This document shows positions 17,732-26,245 of a DNA stretch of 64,000 bases, piece after piece. The DNA is from an uncultured Allorhizobium sp. (GTDB lineage Bacteria > Pseudomonadota > Alphaproteobacteria > Rhizobiales > Rhizobiaceae), in contig OY288189.1 in the NCBI GenBank assembly GCA_958439205.1, positions 372,001-436,000 on the forward strand, written 5' to 3'. Below the pieces are notes generated by a model. It ran no database searches. It worked only from the letters and a program-made list of their open reading frames with translations, and was not told the origin of the DNA. The position numbers and the translations under genes were made by a program. Within the stretch, counting starts at the first letter, position 1; every line of letters starts with the position of its first letter.

Positions 17732-19279
17732 ATGACCGAGAATGCTGTGCTCAGGATGAACAACATTCGCATGCGGTTTGGGAGCTACTATGCGCTGAAG
17801 GGCGTGTCGCTTTCCATCCGCCGCGGCGAAGTCTTCGGCCTGCTCGGGCAGAACGGCTCGGGCAAGTCGACGATGATCAAGGTTCTCGCGGGCTTCCACC
17901 AGCCGGAAGAGGGCAGCGAAGTGGTCCTTTGGGGCCAGACGCTGCCCCTGCCGCTTGACCCGATGGACATCAAGAAGCGTGGCGTGGCCTTCGTCCACCA
18001 GCATCTCGCGCTGGTTTCCTCGCTTACCGTCATGGAAAACATGCGGGTGACGGCGCTGGGCCAAAAGACGCCCTGGCTGGTAAACTGGAAGCGCGAGGCG
18101 AAAGCGATTTCGGCCCTGTTCTCGGAGTTCGGCCTCGATATCGATCCTTTCGCCACCGTCGCCAGCCTGCCGCCCGTGGAGCGGGCCTTCGTCGCGATTA
18201 TCAGGGCCTTCGAGGATCTGCGGGTCTCGGATGCCGGACACGGTGGTGAAGGCATTCTTGTTCTGGACGAGCCGACGCCCTTCCTGCCGGCCGAGGACGT
18301 GCAGAGGCTCTTCACCCTCATACGGTCCATCGTTCGGACCGGCGCCTCCGTGGTGATTGTCACCCATGACATCGACGAAGTGCTGGATATCACCGACCGC
18401 GTTGCCGTGCTGCGCGACGGCGAGCTTGTCGACATACTCGACACTCGCACCGCGGAGCGCCAATCCATTCTGGATACCATCGTCGGCACGCGGATCGACC
18501 ATTTCGAAAAGAAACGGATGGCCGCCGAGGGCATACCGGCTGCGGTGCGGGTGCGCGGTTTGAGCGACGGCAAGTTACCCGGATTCGACTTCGAGATCCG
18601 TGAGGGCGAAACCCTGGGGGTGACCGGTCTGATCGGCTCGGGTTTCGCATCGGTTCCCTACCTGCTTTATGGGGCGATGCGCGGCTCCGGCACGATCTCG
18701 ATCGATAGCCAGACCCTCTCCCTCTCAGCCATCTCCCCCCTTATGGCGCAAAAGCTTGGGATCGCCTTTCTCCCCGGTGACCGACTGGGTTCCGCCGGTA
18801 TTGGCAGCTTATCGGTAACGGACAACATCACGCTGCCGGTCCTCGACGGGATGTTGAGACCGTATGGCCTCGATCGCGGCCAGATGGTGCGAGAGGCGGG
18901 CCGTCTCGGTCAGATCTACGATGTCCGGCCGCAGAACCCGCAATTGAACCTCGGCTCTCTATCAGGCGGCAATCAGCAGAAGGTGCTGCTGGCGAAGTGG
19001 CTGCAGATCAAACCGAAACTTCTGATGCTCGACGAGCCGACCCAGGGCGTGGATTTCGGTGCGCGCCAGCAGATCTTCAAGGCGCTGGATCGGGCAGCGG
19101 CAGATGGGACTGCCATTCTCTGCGCCTCGACCGACAATGAACAGCTCGAGCAGATTTGCGACCGGGTCATCGTCTTCTCCCGCGGACGTCCGGTCTTCGA
19201 GCTCAAGGGATCGGAAATCTCCCGCAAATCCATCACCGAAGCCTGTTTCCACAGCCATCAAGCGGAGGCTGCAGAATGA
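17732..19279 (+). CDS. Sugar-type ABC transporter ATPase (two nucleotide-binding domains)
   Basis: A 515-residue RbsA/MglA-type protein with two fused ATPase domains. Domain one (to about 250) has Walker A GQNGSGKST and Walker B ILVLDEP, but its signature reads LPPVERAFVAIIRA instead of LSGGQ, as is usual for this group. Domain two has a degenerate Walker A (GLIGSGFASV, no lysine) with intact LSGGNQQKVLLAKWL and LMLDEPTQGVD. It energises import of the solute bound by the preceding protein. The permease start overlaps its stop by four bases. Confidence 0.92.
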   Translation: MTENAVLRMNNIRMRFGSYYALKGVSLSIRRGEVFGLLGQNGSGKSTMIKVLAGFHQPEEGSEVVLWGQTLPLPLDPMDIKKRGVAFVHQHLALVSSLTVMENMRVTALGQKTPWLVNWKREAKAISALFSEFGLDIDPFATVASLPPVERAFVAIIRAFEDLRVSDAGHGGEGILVLDEPTPFLPAEDVQRLFTLIRSIVRTGASVVIVTHDIDEVLDITDRVAVLRDGELVDILDTRTAERQSILDTIVGTRIDHFEKKRMAAEGIPAAVRVRGLSDGKLPGFDFEIREGETLGVTGLIGSGFASVPYLLYGAMRGSGTISIDSQTLSLSAISPLMAQKLGIAFLPGDRLGSAGIGSLSVTDNITLPVLDGMLRPYGLDRGQMVREAGRLGQIYDVRPQNPQLNLGSLSGGNQQKVLLAKWLQIKPKLLMLDEPTQGVDFGARQQIFKALDRAAADGTAILCASTDNEQLEQICDRVIVFSRGRPVFELKGSEISRKSITEACFHSHQAEAAE

Positions 19280-20286
19280 CGACGCTCGACATCTCCACGA
19301 CACCCACCATCTCCAAACCAAAGAGCCGCTTCACGCTGAAGACGGAAGCCGAACGCTTCGCGCTCGTTGCCGCCTGGCTTCTGCTCATCGTCATCTTCGG
19401 GATCCTGATGCCGGATTCCTTCCTGAGCTGGCGCAGCTTCTCCACCCTTTTCGGCTCTCAGGCGATCCTCGTCGTTCTGACGCTGGCCATCATCATTCCC
19501 CTCACCTCCGGTGACTTCGACCTGTCGGGCGCCTCGACACTCACCATGAGCTGCATGCTGATCGCGGTCCTGAACGTGAAGCTCGGCTGGCCAATCGTTC
19601 CGGTCGTGGTGGTCGCACTTTTAAGCGGGGTGGTGATCGGTGCGGCGAACGCCTTCTTTGTCCTTTATTTCCGCATCCACTCGCTGATCGTCACGCTCGG
19701 GATCGGGACCTTCGTCAATGGCTTGATCCTCTGGGTCAGCAACAGCCAGACAATATCGGGCGTCTCCATGAGCCTCGTGGAATTGGTCATCATCAACCGT
19801 TTCCTCGGCATCCCGCTTGCCTTCTTCTACGCGCTGATCCTGGCTGCCATCATCTGGTATGTGCTGGAATACACGATCCCGGGGCGCAAGCTGCTCTTCG
19901 TCGGTCGCGGTCGTGAAGTGTCACGCCTGAACGGCATCAATGTCGATCGCGTGCGTGCCACATCCTTCGTCTTTTCCGGCCTCATCTCAGCCTTTGCCGG
20001 CGTGCTCTATGCCGGCATGACCGGCTCCGCCGATCCGCTGTCCGGCCTTAACCTTCTGCTGCCGGCCTTCGCCGCCGCTTTCCTGGGGGCCACGACGATC
20101 TCGCCAGGACGCTTCAACGCCTTTGGTGCCGTGATCAGCGTCTACTTCCTGGTCACGGGGATCACCGGACTGACGATGCTGGGCGCTGATGCCTATGTGC
20201 AGAACCTTTTCTATGGGGGTGCGCTCGTGATCGCAGTGTCGTTGAGCCAGTTGGTCCGCAACCGCCAACCGCAGGATTTCAGCTGA
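19276..20286 (+). CDS. Sugar-type (RbsC-like) ABC transporter permease
   Basis: A 336-residue inner-membrane permease of the BPD_transp_2 family, with about ten hydrophobic segments. Typical stretches are LTSGDFDLSGASTLTMSCMLI and the cytoplasmic loop LLFVGRGREVSRLNGINVDRVR. The ATG at 19276 overlaps the ATPase stop (ATGA) and its own stop overlaps the next start by one base. It is the only permease of this importer, so it presumably forms a homodimer. Confidence 0.92.
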   Translation: MTTLDISTTPTISKPKSRFTLKTEAERFALVAAWLLLIVIFGILMPDSFLSWRSFSTLFGSQAILVVLTLAIIIPLTSGDFDLSGASTLTMSCMLIAVLNVKLGWPIVPVVVVALLSGVVIGAANAFFVLYFRIHSLIVTLGIGTFVNGLILWVSNSQTISGVSMSLVELVIINRFLGIPLAFFYALILAAIIWYVLEYTIPGRKLLFVGRGREVSRLNGINVDRVRATSFVFSGLISAFAGVLYAGMTGSADPLSGLNLLLPAFAAAFLGATTISPGRFNAFGAVISVYFLVTGITGLTMLGADAYVQNLFYGGALVIAVSLSQLVRNRQPQDFS

Positions 20287-20489
20287 TGGATCTCCAGGAC
20301 GTCATGAAGGCGCTCTCCCATGCCTATTGGGGACGGGCCGCCATCGATCCGGAGCTTCTGGCCATGGTCGGCGAGTTGCAAAGGGATTCCACCGCGATCG
20401 CTCCTATAGAGGAGGGCGCAATCGGCAGCCTCTTCAACGTAGAGCCGGCCGCCTTCGACCGGATCCTCCGGGCGGAGGCAGATCGATGA
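20286..20489 (+). CDS. Small protein of 67 residues coupled to an amidase (AtzG/GatC-like position)
   Basis: A 67-residue protein with no membrane segment or signal. It overlaps the permease by one base (TGATG) and the amidase by four (ATGA), so it is certainly translated. AtzG, the small partner of the amidase AtzE in cyanuric-acid breakdown, and GatC of the amidotransferase are of similar size and lie immediately beside their amidase, which makes a helper subunit for the 473-residue amidase the best guess. The sequence itself (AFDRILRAEADR at the end, an acidic helical middle) does not prove membership of that family. Confidence 0.7.
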   Translation: MDLQDVMKALSHAYWGRAAIDPELLAMVGELQRDSTAIAPIEEGAIGSLFNVEPAAFDRILRAEADR

Positions 20490-21907
20490 GCCTCGACGAT
20501 CACGGATCTCTGAAGGAAGCAGCCACAGCCATCAGAGAGCGGCGCATCAGCGCGTTGGAGCTGGCGAAAGCCGCCATCGAGCGGGCAAAATCGAGCCACA
20601 GCACGCTCAACGCCTTTATCGAAATCGAGGAAGAGGCGGCGTTGCAAGCTGCTCGCCAGGCGGACGAGACGCTTGCCCGGGGTCTTGCAACGGGGCCCCT
20701 TCACGGCGTGCCCCTGGCTCATAAGGACATGTATGACCGCAAGGGCTTCGTCACCGGATGCGGATCGAAGATCCGTGCATCACACGTGGCGACCGAGACC
20801 TCGACGGTAATGCAGCGGCTGGAAGCAGCCGGAGCTGTATCCATCGGACGGTTGAACATGAGCGAATTCGCCATGGGGCCGACCGGTCACAACTTTCATC
20901 ACGGGCGCGCACTAAACCCGATCGATCCGGCGAGGATCACCGGGGGATCCTCTTCGGGCAGTGGATCGGCCGTTGGTGGCGGCGTGGTGCTTGCAGCGCT
21001 CGGCTCCGACACAGGCGGCTCCATTCGTCTGCCGGCCGCCTGCTGCGGTGTCGTCGGCATCAAGCCGACCCAGGGTCGTGTCAGCCGGCATGGTGTGATG
21101 CCCCTTTCCTTCTCGCAGGATTGTGTCGGGCCGCTCGCGCGCAGCGTAGACGATGCCTATCTCCTGTTGCAGATCATTGCCGGAGCGGATGGGCGAGACA
21201 CCACATGCGTGGACACTTCTCCGCCTGCAGAGCTGCACGACGACCTCAAGTCGATCCGGGTCGGCATTCTGGGCGGACTGTTCGAGACCGGACTGGACGA
21301 AGTGGTTGGCGCGGCCGTGGAAAACACCGCAGATGTGCTGGCGAAGGAAGTCGGCCTTGTCGCTCAGACGAAGGGCATCGACATGCCGTCTGTCGCCGAA
21401 CTCGCCAATGTCGTTGCCATGGCCGAAGCGGGCACGGTTCATTTCGACTGGATGCGGGAGAGGCCCGAAGACTACGGTCCGCAGATCCGCATGCGGCTAT
21501 CGCAGTCTCTGGCGATCCCGGCGCCGATTTATCTGCGAGCGCTGCAGATGCGGGCCGTCATGCTTGAGAGATTTCTGAACGAGGGGTTCGGCGATTTTGA
21601 CGTCCTTATTGCGCCCGCGATGCCGTTTCTTCCGCCGCTCTCCAGTGACGTCGACATTGGCGCGAGCCCGAAGATGAATGGCGTGGTCAGCGCCATGACA
21701 TCCTTCACCCGCCCCTTCAGTTTTCTCGGCCTGCCCGTCGTGACGCTTCCTGTGGCCTCGTCTCCCGAGGGCCTGCCGATCGCCATCCAGGTCATTGCGC
21801 GGCCTTGGCGCGAGGATCTTGCAGCGAGCGTGGCGCGTCGCCTCGAACAGGTCCTGGCGCTGCCTGCATTTGCACCGGACATTCACAGCCGGTCGGCGGC
21901 GGCGTGA
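20486..21907 (+). CDS. Amidase-signature hydrolase, 473 residues (AtzE/GatA-like)
   Basis: An amidase with the complete triad: Lys80 (PLAHKDM), cis-Ser155 (TGGSSSGSG) and Ser179 (SDTGGSIRLPA). Length and layout are like GatA, AtzE and other heteromeric amidases, in line with the 67-residue protein just upstream, whose stop it overlaps by four bases. It is the third amidase of the RutA-like module but lies in the ABC-importer operon rather than with rutA. It probably hydrolyses an imported amide or a ring-opened product. Confidence 0.9.
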   Translation: MSLDDHGSLKEAATAIRERRISALELAKAAIERAKSSHSTLNAFIEIEEEAALQAARQADETLARGLATGPLHGVPLAHKDMYDRKGFVTGCGSKIRASHVATETSTVMQRLEAAGAVSIGRLNMSEFAMGPTGHNFHHGRALNPIDPARITGGSSSGSGSAVGGGVVLAALGSDTGGSIRLPAACCGVVGIKPTQGRVSRHGVMPLSFSQDCVGPLARSVDDAYLLLQIIAGADGRDTTCVDTSPPAELHDDLKSIRVGILGGLFETGLDEVVGAAVENTADVLAKEVGLVAQTKGIDMPSVAELANVVAMAEAGTVHFDWMRERPEDYGPQIRMRLSQSLAIPAPIYLRALQMRAVMLERFLNEGFGDFDVLIAPAMPFLPPLSSDVDIGASPKMNGVVSAMTSFTRPFSFLGLPVVTLPVASSPEGLPIAIQVIARPWREDLAASVARRLEQVLALPAFAPDIHSRSAAA

Positions 21908-21954
21908 TGAACCAGAACAGAAGATTGCCCCTCAAGCCTGAAAGGATGACCCCC

Positions 21955-22488
21955 ATGAACAGCATCCCAAGCTTCAATGCACCGCTCGAAGCCATTGCCC
22001 CGATCAGTCGCGAGGCGTTTCGCGACGGCATGGCTAAGATGGCTGCAGCGGTGAACATCATCACCACCGATGGGCCGGCCGGCCGTGCCGGCTTTGCCGC
22101 AACCGCCGTCTGCAGCGTCACCGACAGTCCGGCCACGCTCTTGATCTGCCTGAACCGAAGCGCATCCGTCTTCGACACTGTGATGCAGAACGCAGTTGTC
22201 TGCGTGAACGTGCTTTCGAGCGAACACGAAGCGTTGTCGGGGCTTTTCGGTGGGAAGACGCCGGTCGACGAGCGCTTCGCTGCCGCTGAATGGGAAGCCG
22301 GCGTGACAGGCGCACCGGTCTTGAAGGATGCCCTCGTCTCCTTCGATTGCCGGATCACCGAGCAATGCGACATCGGAACCCATCGCGTGCTGTATTGCAC
22401 GGTCGAAGGCATTCACGACGGCCAGGACGCCGAGGCGCTGCTCTATTATCGACGCAGCTATCAACGCGTCGCGCCGCCGCTCTCGTGA
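21955..22488 (+). CDS. rutF: RutF-like flavin reductase
   Basis: A 177-residue flavin reductase-like protein that closely follows E. coli RutF: AAVNIITTDGPAGRAGF, AVCSVTDSPATLLICLNRSASV, LFGGKTPVDERF, TGAPVL, LVSFDCRI and GTHRVLYCTVEGIH. RutF supplies reduced FMN to RutA, so this protein is the expected partner of the monooxygenase at 12828, although the two genes are 8 kb apart on opposite strands and share only the operator sites. The ATG at 21955 is preferred (AAAGGA at 21941-21946); ATGs at 21907, overlapping the amidase stop, and 21946 are alternatives. Confidence 0.9.
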   Translation: MNSIPSFNAPLEAIAPISREAFRDGMAKMAAAVNIITTDGPAGRAGFAATAVCSVTDSPATLLICLNRSASVFDTVMQNAVVCVNVLSSEHEALSGLFGGKTPVDERFAAAEWEAGVTGAPVLKDALVSFDCRITEQCDIGTHRVLYCTVEGIHDGQDAEALLYYRRSYQRVAPPLS

Positions 22489-22566
22489 TGAACTGACCCT
22501 CGTTGATGAAGGCTGTTGGTGCATGACTGACCATCGGTCATGTCACCTCCCTGCACACAGGCGAAG

Positions 22567-24360
22567 TCAATCCTTGTCGTAGAGGCCGTTCTTTCTCAGG
22601 CGGTATTCGAGCTTTGCACGCGAGATGCCGAGGCTTCGCGCGGCAGCCGAGACATTGCCACGATGGGCGTTGAGGGCCTGACGGTAGAGATCGAGTTCGG
22701 CAGATCGGATGTGTGAGGATGACTGCAGGAAATCAGGTGTGACTGCTGCTTGCGACAGGCTGGGCTGGCCATAGATCAAGCGGCCTTCGCGCGTCAGCGA
22801 CGGATGCAAAGATGGCAGTGGTTCATTGGCCGTGAAGATGTGCTGCAGATCGATAAACCCGCCGGGGTCGGCAAAGATCACGCCGCGCTCGATCAGATTC
22901 TGCAGTTCGCGGATATTGCCGGGGAAGTCGTAGGCGAGCAACGCATCCATGGCGCGCCGCGTCAGGCCAACCACCTCGCGGCGGTGCCGCTCACGGAACA
23001 GACGCAGGAAATGATCGACGAGCAGGGGGATGTCGTCTCTTCGCTCGCGAAGCGGCGGAATGGAAATCGGGAAGACACAAAGACGGAAATAGAGGTCTTG
23101 GCGGAAGCGCCCCGCCCGAACCTCGTCAGCTAGATCGACGTTCGAGGCCGCGATGACCCTGACATCGGCTGCCACCGTTTTCGAACCGCCGACACGCTCG
23201 ATCACCCGCTCCTGGATGGCGCGAAGCAGCTTGCCCTGCGCGGCATAGGCCAGCGATGCGATCTCGTCGAGGAAGAGCGTTCCGCCCGCCGCACGCTCGA
23301 AATAGCCCGGTCGGGAGGCAACAGCGCCGGTGAAGGCGCCCTTCTCGACGCCGAAGAGTTCCGATTCCACCAAGGTGTCGGGAATGGCGGCGCAGTTGAG
23401 TGCGACAAACGGTTTCGTCGCGCGGTGGCTCAGCCGGTGCAATTGCTGGGAAAACAGTTCTTTGCCGACACCGGATTCTCCGACCAGCAGAACAGTCGCC
23501 TCCGTGTCGGCCACCTTCTCCACCATCAGTCGCGCGCGCAGGAAACTGGCGGAAACGCCCACGACCGGGTCGCCACCGGTGATCGGCGCCGGGTTCGCGG
23601 AGGCGGCGTCATCGCCTCGTTGCGCTTTCTCAGAGCGGACACGCGAAGTGCGCCGCGATCGCGGCCATTCGAGGCCGAGATAGGCCCGTTCAGGTGCGTC
23701 CTCTCCCCATTCCTCGGCATTCTGGCCGACGACATAACAGCGTGACGCCCCCATGCCGGAGCATTCGATCTCGCGAAAAATCACAGGCCGGCCGAAGAGC
23801 GTGCTAGTGTAGCCGCTAGGATAGCCGGTCTGCATCCAGCATACGGGCTCGCTCGCGAGGCCATGATGCGCGATGTGCTCGCCAGCCTCGGAGGAGTCGT
23901 ACCAATAGAACTCGCCGAAATAGCGCCCCTTGTCGCTATCGAATTCGAACTGCTTGGTCTCGACCTTGACGAAGCCCTCAAGGGTATGGACGCGCGGTCC
24001 TGCGGCGAGAGCATGAGTGAGGTCCTGGTGCGGAAAGCGTTTCAGGATCAGCTCGGCGTCGCGCACCCCTTGCATGTAGCCGACGCGCATGAAGATGCCC
24101 TTCGCGGCGTCCATGCCGAAGGCATCGATGATCTCCTGACGCAATCGACCGAGAACCTGGCTCTGCATCAGAACCATGCGCTGGTCGTTGAGCCAGATCC
24201 GGCCGTCGCCCAAGGCAAAATGGAGCGCCTCGGTCAGTTCCGAAAGGGTCGGCGAGGCACCGGTATCGAGCTCGCTGAACGCGCCCCTAGACAACATCTT
24301 GCCCGTCGACTTCGACACATCGGCCAGAGAAACGAGCTTGGGCGGTTTGGGAGGGGTCAT
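22567..24360 (-). CDS. Sigma-54-dependent activator with XylR_N and V4R sensor domains
   Basis: A 597-residue activator of the XylR/DmpR group. Residues about 40-140 are the XylR N-terminal domain and 150-212 the V4R domain, whose REIECSGMGASRCYV carries the cysteines thought to bind zinc. The AAA+ domain has Walker A GESGVGKE (294-301), the sigma-54 contact loop GAFTGA (341-346) and Walker B TLFLDE (361-366). The C-terminus (RGNVSAAARSLGISRAKLEYRL) is a Fis-type helix-turn-helix. Such proteins bind an aromatic effector directly. It is divergent from an aldehyde dehydrogenase with a -24/-12 promoter, its likely target. Confidence 0.95.
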   Translation of the reverse strand: MTPPKPPKLVSLADVSKSTGKMLSRGAFSELDTGASPTLSELTEALHFALGDGRIWLNDQRMVLMQSQVLGRLRQEIIDAFGMDAAKGIFMRVGYMQGVRDAELILKRFPHQDLTHALAAGPRVHTLEGFVKVETKQFEFDSDKGRYFGEFYWYDSSEAGEHIAHHGLASEPVCWMQTGYPSGYTSTLFGRPVIFREIECSGMGASRCYVVGQNAEEWGEDAPERAYLGLEWPRSRRTSRVRSEKAQRGDDAASANPAPITGGDPVVGVSASFLRARLMVEKVADTEATVLLVGESGVGKELFSQQLHRLSHRATKPFVALNCAAIPDTLVESELFGVEKGAFTGAVASRPGYFERAAGGTLFLDEIASLAYAAQGKLLRAIQERVIERVGGSKTVAADVRVIAASNVDLADEVRAGRFRQDLYFRLCVFPISIPPLRERRDDIPLLVDHFLRLFRERHRREVVGLTRRAMDALLAYDFPGNIRELQNLIERGVIFADPGGFIDLQHIFTANEPLPSLHPSLTREGRLIYGQPSLSQAAVTPDFLQSSSHIRSAELDLYRQALNAHRGNVSAAARSLGISRAKLEYRLRKNGLYDKD

Positions 24361-24392
24361 ATCGACTTCATGTGTTTTTAGACTTTTCTCAT

Positions 24393-24414
24393 GATTTCAC
24401 CATTTGATGAAATC
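24393..24414. promoter_or_regulatory. Inverted repeat, candidate upstream activating sequence
   Basis: GATTTCA and TGAAATC form perfect 7-bp arms around an 8-bp spacer. The repeat is about 110 bp upstream of the -24 element, the usual distance for binding of a XylR-type activator. Confidence 0.6.
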
Positions 24415-24524
24415 TGCAATCCATGCCGGCGACACGAGAAGCGCTGAGCGGGCGCGACCTATTTCATTGTATTTTCGAGATTTTTCGAAGCCAAGAAGGG
24501 ACCGGCACCAGTCAGGACAGCAAT

Positions 24525-24539
24525 TGGCACATCCCTTGC
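24525..24539 (+). promoter_or_regulatory. Sigma-54 (-24/-12) promoter
   Basis: TGGCAC at 24525-24530 and TTGC at 24536-24539 are separated by five bases, an exact match to the RpoN consensus TGGCAC-N5-TTGC. Transcription should start near 24551 toward the aldehyde dehydrogenase gene. Confidence 0.9.
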
Positions 24540-24684
24540 GATTACTTGTTCGAGCCACTTGAGGAGGTGGCACGGAGGACGCATCGATCAGCTGAGATGG
24601 GATGAGCGGTTTCAACACGGGCCGATCTCATGACGGCGAAGCTTTGTGCGGACCTCCCAACCATGGGACTGGAGGCCCTGAACA

Positions 24685-26157
24685 ATGAATATGCACGCAC
24701 CGAAATTTCTGGACACCGGCCGCTGGGGCGGCCTCGCCTATATCTCCGAATGGCAGGAGACCATGGCAGGAACACTCAATGTGACCGATCCCGCCAATGG
24801 CAATGTCCTGGCGGCTGTCGGTCTTTGCGGTCCGGCGGATATCGCCCGTGCCGCCAAACTGGCCAAAGCCGCACAGAAGACCTGGGCCAGGACCCTGCCC
24901 GCAGAGCGCGCCGCGATCCTCAATCGCGCCGCAGACCTTCTGGAGCAGAATGGCGAGGAGCTGGCGGCCTGGATCATGCAGGAATCCGGCTCCATCCATC
25001 CGAAGGCGATGATCGAGATCGAACACGGCACGCTCTTCATCCGCCATGCAGCATCGCTCGCGATGCAGCCGTCCGGCATGTTTTTGCCAGGCATGGATGA
25101 TCGGACAAACTATGCCCGGCGCGTGCCGCATGGCGTGGTCGGCGTCATCTCTCCGTTCAATTTCCCGCTCGTCCTCTCCGTGCGCTCGATCGCGGCCGCA
25201 ATCGCGCTTGGAAATACTGTGGTGCATAAGCCGGATCCGCGCACGCCGATCTCCGGCGGCATCATCATTGCCCGCATCTTCGAAGAGGCCGGCCTTCCCA
25301 AGGGTGTCCTGCATGTCGTGCCGGGCGGCGCGGATGCCGGTGAGGCCCTCTGCAGCGATCCGAACATTGCCATGGTCTCCTTCACCGGCTCGGCCCGTGG
25401 CGGCTCCAAGGTGGGTGAGATCTGCGGCCGTCACCTCAAGCGCGTTCAGCTCGAACTCGGCGGCAAGAATGCACTCGTCATTCTCGATGACGCCGATCTC
25501 GATGTGGCAGCCTCCAATGCCGCCTGGGGCACATTCCTGCATCAGGGCCAGATCTGCATGGCAACCGGGCTGATTCTGGTCGATGAAAAGATCGAGGCTG
25601 CGATCACCGAACGCCTCGTCACCAAGGCACAGCACCTGCCGGCCGGCGATCCCTCGACCAAGCAGGTGGCGCTCGGCCCGATCATCTCCGACAGCCAGGT
25701 CGAAGCGATCCAGAAGATCGTTGACGACGCGGTGGCCAAGGGGGCGAAACTGCTTGCCGGCGGCACGCATGACGGCCGCTTCTACGCCGCAACCGTGCTC
25801 TCAGGCGTCAAGCCGGGCATGCTCGCCTTTGAGGAAGAGGTCTTCGGGCCGGTGGCTTGCATCGTCTCGTTCAAGACGGATGAGGAAGCGGTCGAACTCG
25901 CCAACCGGTCAGACTATGGGCTTGCGGCCGGCGTGATCTCGAACAATCTCGGGCGCGCCATGGCTGTGGGTGACGAGCTGAATGTCGGACAGCTCCACAT
26001 CAACGACCAGACGGTCAATGGCGGCCCCTATGCACCCTTCGGCGGTCGCGGAAAGTCTGGCAATGGCACCCGTGTCGGCGGCCCGGCAGACATCGAAGAG
26101 TTCACCCAGTGGCAATGGGTCTCGGTGAAGAAGGCCGCGACACCTTATCCGTTCTGA
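24685..26157 (+). CDS. Aromatic aldehyde dehydrogenase (benzaldehyde dehydrogenase-like)
   Basis: A 490-residue NAD(P)-dependent aldehyde dehydrogenase. The nucleophile Cys291 (HQGQICMATG) and general base Glu257 (QLELGGKN) are present, as is the Rossmann region FTGSARGGSKVGE. The ending (PFGGRGKSGNGTRVGGPADIEEFTQW) is characteristic of XylC/Vdh-type enzymes acting on benzaldehyde, vanillin or coniferaldehyde. Driven by the sigma-54 promoter at 24525 and followed 88 bp later by a CalA-like dehydrogenase. The pair would convert an aromatic alcohol to the aldehyde and then to the acid, for example coniferyl alcohol to ferulate. Confidence 0.9.
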   Translation: MNMHAPKFLDTGRWGGLAYISEWQETMAGTLNVTDPANGNVLAAVGLCGPADIARAAKLAKAAQKTWARTLPAERAAILNRAADLLEQNGEELAAWIMQESGSIHPKAMIEIEHGTLFIRHAASLAMQPSGMFLPGMDDRTNYARRVPHGVVGVISPFNFPLVLSVRSIAAAIALGNTVVHKPDPRTPISGGIIIARIFEEAGLPKGVLHVVPGGADAGEALCSDPNIAMVSFTGSARGGSKVGEICGRHLKRVQLELGGKNALVILDDADLDVAASNAAWGTFLHQGQICMATGLILVDEKIEAAITERLVTKAQHLPAGDPSTKQVALGPIISDSQVEAIQKIVDDAVAKGAKLLAGGTHDGRFYAATVLSGVKPGMLAFEEEVFGPVACIVSFKTDEEAVELANRSDYGLAAGVISNNLGRAMAVGDELNVGQLHINDQTVNGGPYAPFGGRGKSGNGTRVGGPADIEEFTQWQWVSVKKAATPYPF

Positions 26158-26245
26158 TCAATCACGCCCAAAACAAGCGTTGGGGATCCCCGTCCGCCTT
26201 GGTGCGGACGGACGCGATCCAGCACAACTTCAGGGAAACACGACC

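Larger units (their letters stand above)
24361..24684. promoter_or_regulatory. 324-bp divergent control region of the sigma-54 module
   Basis: This gene-free stretch separates the activator from the aldehyde dehydrogenase gene. It holds the inverted repeat at 24393-24414, a clearly AT-richer middle part around 24440-24500 that could bend for DNA looping, and the -24/-12 promoter at 24525-24539. The ribosome site GGAGG at 24671-24675 belongs to the dehydrogenase gene. I see no coding region in it. Confidence 0.7.

Noticed and set aside
16601..18502. 633-residue minus-strand frame opposite the ABC binding-protein and ATPase genes
   Set aside because: It spans two well-supported genes on the other strand and has no recognisable domain.
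22528..22540. Terminator between rutF and the sigma-54 activator (TGACC-ATC-GGTCA)
   Set aside because: The stem has only five pairs and no T-run on either side; termination here is not supported.
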